Assembly (NCBI RefSeq): GCF_021021415.1 | Contig: NZ_JAINWJ010000053.1 | Coordinates: 1 to 56,321 of the forward strand | From: Martelella mediterranea | GTDB lineage: Bacteria; Pseudomonadota; Alphaproteobacteria; Rhizobiales; Rhizobiaceae | Length of the DNA: 56,321 nucleotides | Direction of reading: 5' to 3' | Part shown: positions 53,278-56,321 of the stretch, piece by piece | Position numbering within the stretch: the first letter of the stretch is position 1 | Layout of the letters: every line of letters begins with the position of its first letter | Position numbers and translations under genes: made by a program | Notes under the pieces: generated by a model | Database searches by the model: none | Seen by the model: the letters and a program-made list of their open reading frames with translations, nothing else | Told to the model about the DNA's origin: nothing

Positions 53278-54606
53278 ATGTCCGACAGCACCAATGTGAC
53301 GCCCAACAATCTCGACGCATTCTGGATGCCGTTTACCGCCAACCGGCAGTTCAAGAAGGCCCCGCGCATGTTCGTGGCCGCCAAGGACATGTATTATACC
53401 ACCGCCGACGGGCGCAAGGTTCTGGACGCGACCGCGGGGCTCTGGTGCGTTAACGCCGGTCACTGCCGGCCGAAGATCGTCGAGGCGATCCGCAAACAGG
53501 CCGGCGAACTCGATTACGCTCCCGCCTTCCAGCTCGCCCATCCCAAGGCCTTCGAACTCGCCAACCGGCTGGTCGATATCGCGCCGGAGGGCATGAACCA
53601 TGTGCTCTACACCAATTCGGGCTCTGAATCGGTCGAGACCGCGCTCAAGGTCGCGCTCGCCTATCACCGGGCGAAGGGCGAGGGCTCGCGGTTCCGGCTG
53701 ATCGGCCGCGAGCGGGGCTATCACGGCGTCAATTTCGGCGGTATCTCGGTCGGCGGCATCGTGGCCAACCGCAAGATGTTCGGCACGCTTCTGACCGGCG
53801 TCGACCATCTGCCCCACACCCACCTGCCCGAGAAGAACGCCTTCACCAAGGGCCAGCCGGAGCATGGCGGCGATCTTGCGAGCGAACTGGAGCGGATCGT
53901 CACGCTCCACGACCCCTCGACCGTGGCGGCCGTCATCGTCGAGCCGGTCGCCGGCTCCACAGGCGTCCTGATTCCGCCGAAGGGCTATCTCAAGAAGCTG
54001 CGCGAGATCTGCACCAAATACGGCATCCTGCTGGTCTTTGACGAGGTGATCACCGGTTACGGCCGACTGGGCACGCCCTTTGCCGCGCAGTATTATGACG
54101 TCAAACCGGACATCATCATCACCGCCAAGGGCCTGACCAACGGCGTCATTCCGATGGGCGCGGTGTTCGTGACCTCCGCGATCCATGACGCCTTCATGAG
54201 CGGCCCGGAGCACATGATCGAGTTCTTCCACGGCTATACCTATTCCGGCAATCCGATGGCGTCGGCAGCGGCGCTCGCCACGCTCGACACCTACAAGGAA
54301 GAGGGCCTGCTGACGCGGGCAGCAGAACTCGCGCCCTATTGGGAAGAACAGCTCCACAGCCTGCGCGACTGCCCCTATGTCATCGACATCCGCAACACCG
54401 GGCTGATCGGCGCGATCGAGCTGGAACCGATCGCGGGCGAGCCGACCAAACGCGCCTTCACCGCTTTCCTGAAAGCCTATGAAGACGGCCTGCTGATCCG
54501 CACCACCGGCGATATCATCGCCCTGTCGCCGCCGCTGATCATTTCCAAATCCGAGATCGACGAATTGTTCGAGAAGCTGCGCAAGGTGCTGATGAACAGT
54601 ATCTGA
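53278..54606 (+). CDS. Omega-amino acid:pyruvate aminotransferase (beta-alanine type)
   Basis: A 442-residue class III aminotransferase. ATG 53278 follows GTGGAGCAGC. It opens LDAFWMPFTANRQFKKAPRM, the marker of beta-alanine:pyruvate transaminases; DATAGLWCVNAGHCRPKIVE, YTNSGSESVETALKVALAYH (PLP phosphate loop), VFDEVITGYGRLG (Asp contacting PLP nitrogen) and the Schiff-base Lys in ITAKGLTNGVIPMG are all present. Transfers amino groups from beta-alanine or similar amines to pyruvate, giving malonate semialdehyde and alanine. Likely monocistronic; the 177-bp upstream gap contains the arsR hairpin. Confidence 0.93.
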   Translation: MSDSTNVTPNNLDAFWMPFTANRQFKKAPRMFVAAKDMYYTTADGRKVLDATAGLWCVNAGHCRPKIVEAIRKQAGELDYAPAFQLAHPKAFELANRLVDIAPEGMNHVLYTNSGSESVETALKVALAYHRAKGEGSRFRLIGRERGYHGVNFGGISVGGIVANRKMFGTLLTGVDHLPHTHLPEKNAFTKGQPEHGGDLASELERIVTLHDPSTVAAVIVEPVAGSTGVLIPPKGYLKKLREICTKYGILLVFDEVITGYGRLGTPFAAQYYDVKPDIIITAKGLTNGVIPMGAVFVTSAIHDAFMSGPEHMIEFFHGYTYSGNPMASAAALATLDTYKEEGLLTRAAELAPYWEEQLHSLRDCPYVIDIRNTGLIGAIELEPIAGEPTKRAFTAFLKAYEDGLLIRTTGDIIALSPPLIISKSEIDELFEKLRKVLMNSI

Positions 54607-54859
54607 GGCCGCCTCGCATGATAGCGGGCGTGAAAGCCGGCGCATCGGGTTTTCTCGCCGCGCCGCTTTCCGCCGCCGCCTCGGATTTGGCGAGAACCGG
54701 TTCCGCTTTTTCGCCGTTCTCCACTAGAGCCATTCCGCGTTTCACGGAAAGGCGAAAAGGCCCTATCTCTTTGTTTTACGCAATTCCGGACGGTGAACCG
54801 GTATCCACTTCACCTGGAATTGCTCTACTGTTGCATTACCGCAAACGGGAGATGCAGTC

Positions 54860-55732
54860 ATGTCCGACGACATTCTGATCAAGAACGAACGCCTCGCCGT
54901 CGCGGTCTCGCCGCTTGGCGCCGAGACCCGATCTCTCACCAGCAAGGACGGGCGCGAATGGCTCTGGGATGGCGACCCGGCCTACTGGACCGGACGCGCG
55001 CCCATCCTGTTTCCGATCGTCGGCAAGGCGCCGGATAACAGGGTGACGATCGAGGGCATGGCATTCCCGATGCAACAGCATGGCTTTGCCCGCAAGAACG
55101 TGTTCGCGCTCGAGGACAGCTCGTCCTCCTCCTGCCGCTTCCGGCTCGACCCGACCGACGAGACGCGGCTGGCCTATCCATTCGAATTCTCGCTCTCGAT
55201 CACCCATGCGCTGTCGGACGCGACGCTGACGGTGACCGCCGAGGTGGAAAACCGGGACGACCGGCCGATGCCCTTCGGCTTCGGCTTTCATCCCGCCTTC
55301 CGCTGGCCGATGCCGGGCCTCACCAGGGGCCATGTCCATCACATCGCGCTCGCAAACCGCGCCGCGCCCGCCATGATCCGCCTGCGCGACGGCCTGTTGG
55401 ACCTGACGCCGCTCGCCTCCCCCTTCTCAGGCGGCTTGCTCGCCCTCGACCATGATTATTTCGAGGAGGATGCGATGATCTTTCCCGAAGGCGCGGGCGA
55501 TCGGCTGAGCCTCAGCGCAGAGGATGGCCCGTCGCTGCATTTCCGCTTCGAAAACCTGCCCAATCTGGCGCTCTGGACCAAGCCCGGCGCGCCCTATATC
55601 TGCGTCGAGCCCTGGCACGGCATGGCCGCGGCCCACGGCAAGGGGCCGGCGATCGAAGACCGGCCTTTCACCGTCACCCTGCCCGCCGGCAAGTCCGCGC
55701 GCTTCGGCTGGTCCGTGACGATAGACGGATAG
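54860..55732 (+). CDS. Aldose 1-epimerase family protein
   Basis: A 290-residue beta-sandwich protein. GREWLWDGDPAYWTGRAPIL then FPIVGKAPDN and MQQHGFARKNVFAL place the first conserved His; GFGFHPAFRWP holds the second; the catalytic Glu is probable in YICVEPWHGMA. These match the LacX/YeaD-like branch of the galactose-mutarotase superfamily, which is often fused to other metabolism. Catalyses anomer interconversion of an aldose or phosphosugar. The start has GGAGATG just upstream. The 253-bp gap before it shows no feature. Confidence 0.9.
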   Translation: MSDDILIKNERLAVAVSPLGAETRSLTSKDGREWLWDGDPAYWTGRAPILFPIVGKAPDNRVTIEGMAFPMQQHGFARKNVFALEDSSSSSCRFRLDPTDETRLAYPFEFSLSITHALSDATLTVTAEVENRDDRPMPFGFGFHPAFRWPMPGLTRGHVHHIALANRAAPAMIRLRDGLLDLTPLASPFSGGLLALDHDYFEEDAMIFPEGAGDRLSLSAEDGPSLHFRFENLPNLALWTKPGAPYICVEPWHGMAAAHGKGPAIEDRPFTVTLPAGKSARFGWSVTIDG

Positions 55733-55876
55733 GTTGCCGCTCTCTTATTTTGCTTGCTAAACGCGAATCAATCGCGCATATCTCGAAAAAAACACCTGGG
55801 TCGCTCCACATTGATCGTTCAATTGTCGGCGAGCCGCTCGGGGAATGGGGGCCGCCGTTTTTTCGGGGTCCTCAAC

Positions 55877-56321
55877 ATGAAGAAACTCGTGGCAGAATTT
55901 ATCGGCACGGCCGTGCTTGTGCTGTTTGGCTGCGGCGCGGCCGTTCTGGGCGGCGATGCCATAGGCCAGACCGGCATCGCCTTTGCCTTCGGTCTTGCCA
56001 TCGTCGCCATGGCCTATTGCATCGGGCCGATCTCCGGTTGCCACATCAATCCCGCCGTCAGCCTCGGCGTATTTGTCGCGGGCCGCATGCCGGCCGGCGA
56101 AATGCTGCGCTACTGGGTCGCCCAGTTCTCCGGCGGGCTGGTGGGCGCATTCGTTCTGGCAATCATCGCCGGCTCCACGGCCAGCCTTGGACAGAACGGC
56201 TGGGGTCCGGGCTATCTCGGCGAATATGCGCTGCCGGCGGCGCTGGTCTTCGAGGTCGTGTTCACCGCGATCTTCGTGATCGTCATCAACTCTGTTGTTC
56301 TTGATGGTCCCTTATCCTTGC
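55877..56321 (+). CDS. aqpZ: Aquaporin Z, cut by the window end (possibly disrupted)
   Basis: ATG 55877 opens MKKLVAEFIGTAVLVLFGCG and the frame stays open to the window end (148 codons). The first NPA box is in CHINPAVSLGVFVAGRMPAG, preceded by the helix 2 motif AYCIGPISG; the third and fourth helices follow, with Gly/Ala-rich packing. It forms a tetrameric water channel. After residue about 137 (VFEVVFTAIFVIVI) the expected L/H-G-A-T-D is replaced by NSVVLDGPLSL, unlike any family member I recall. This may mean an insertion begins near 56286, or only a divergent loop. The second NPA box lies outside the window. Confidence 0.85.
   Translation, partial: MKKLVAEFIGTAVLVLFGCGAAVLGGDAIGQTGIAFAFGLAIVAMAYCIGPISGCHINPAVSLGVFVAGRMPAGEMLRYWVAQFSGGLVGAFVLAIIAGSTASLGQNGWGPGYLGEYALPAALVFEVVFTAIFVIVINSVVLDGPLSL

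Noticed and set aside
53140-54645. A 501-codon minus-strand frame antisense to the aminotransferase
   Set aside because: Same pattern: it spans a certain aminotransferase gene on the other strand and has no domain. Codon usage is that of a shadow frame.

Overview
The window is GC-rich DNA from an alphaproteobacterium, most likely a rhizobial-type (Hyphomicrobiales) chromosome. The evidence is the gene repertoire: a Ppx/GppA-like gene followed by rlmE, a fused malic enzyme/phosphotransacetylase, choline-type ABC ATPase, omega-amino-acid:pyruvate aminotransferase, and dense Tct and Dpp transport clusters. The species cannot be named from sequence alone.

Layout. (1) 1-6.8 kb is a decaying copper-resistance segment: an IS630-type transposase remnant, a CueR/HmrR-like promoter, a CopB-type P1B-ATPase whose invariant phosphorylated Asp is Asn, a frame-disrupted small exported protein, an intact multicopper oxidase, a YqaA-like membrane protein, a YrhK-domain pseudogene with an internal stop, and a DUF305 C-terminal scrap. 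(2) 6.9-23.8 kb is a catabolic island: a truncated aldo/keto reductase, two complete tripartite tricarboxylate (TctCBA) transporters, a HAD phosphatase, a DapA-family lyase, a GntR/FCD regulator, a PfkB sugar kinase, a YeiH exporter, an MmgE/PrpD protein, then an SDR / 2-hydroxyacid dehydrogenase / SDR / 2-hydroxyacid dehydrogenase operon and a MarR regulator. Five copies of the 12-mer ATTGTCNACAAT lie upstream of five transcription units there, suggesting a GntR regulon. (3) 24.1-25.7 kb holds a thioesterase and a CaiB-type CoA-transferase. (4) 25.9-36.2 kb holds a peptide-type ABC importer operon ending in a GlpD-like dehydrogenase, divergent from an ornithine-cyclodeaminase-like gene, an IclR regulator and a third 2-hydroxyacid dehydrogenase. 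(5) 36.3-39.5 kb is a marR-emrB-emrA efflux operon. (6) 39.9-42.0 kb is a tyrosine recombinase next to tRNA-Gln(CTG), the probable right border of an integrated island extending leftward. (7) 42.4 kb to the end is core-type chromosome: ppx-like, rlmE, proline iminopeptidase, doxX, maeB, a LuxR solo, tdk, an orphan choV, a HugZ-like gene, arsR, an aminotransferase, an aldose epimerase and a partial aquaporin Z.

The most notable structure is a 92-93 bp element, bounded by TGT and ACA with imperfect terminal inverted repeats, present three times (6765-6856 minus, 23953-24044 plus, 39665-39757 plus). The three copies sit at module borders. Copy A lies exactly between a broken aldo/keto reductase and a broken DUF305 gene, so it marks a rearrangement point joining the copper segment to the catabolic island.
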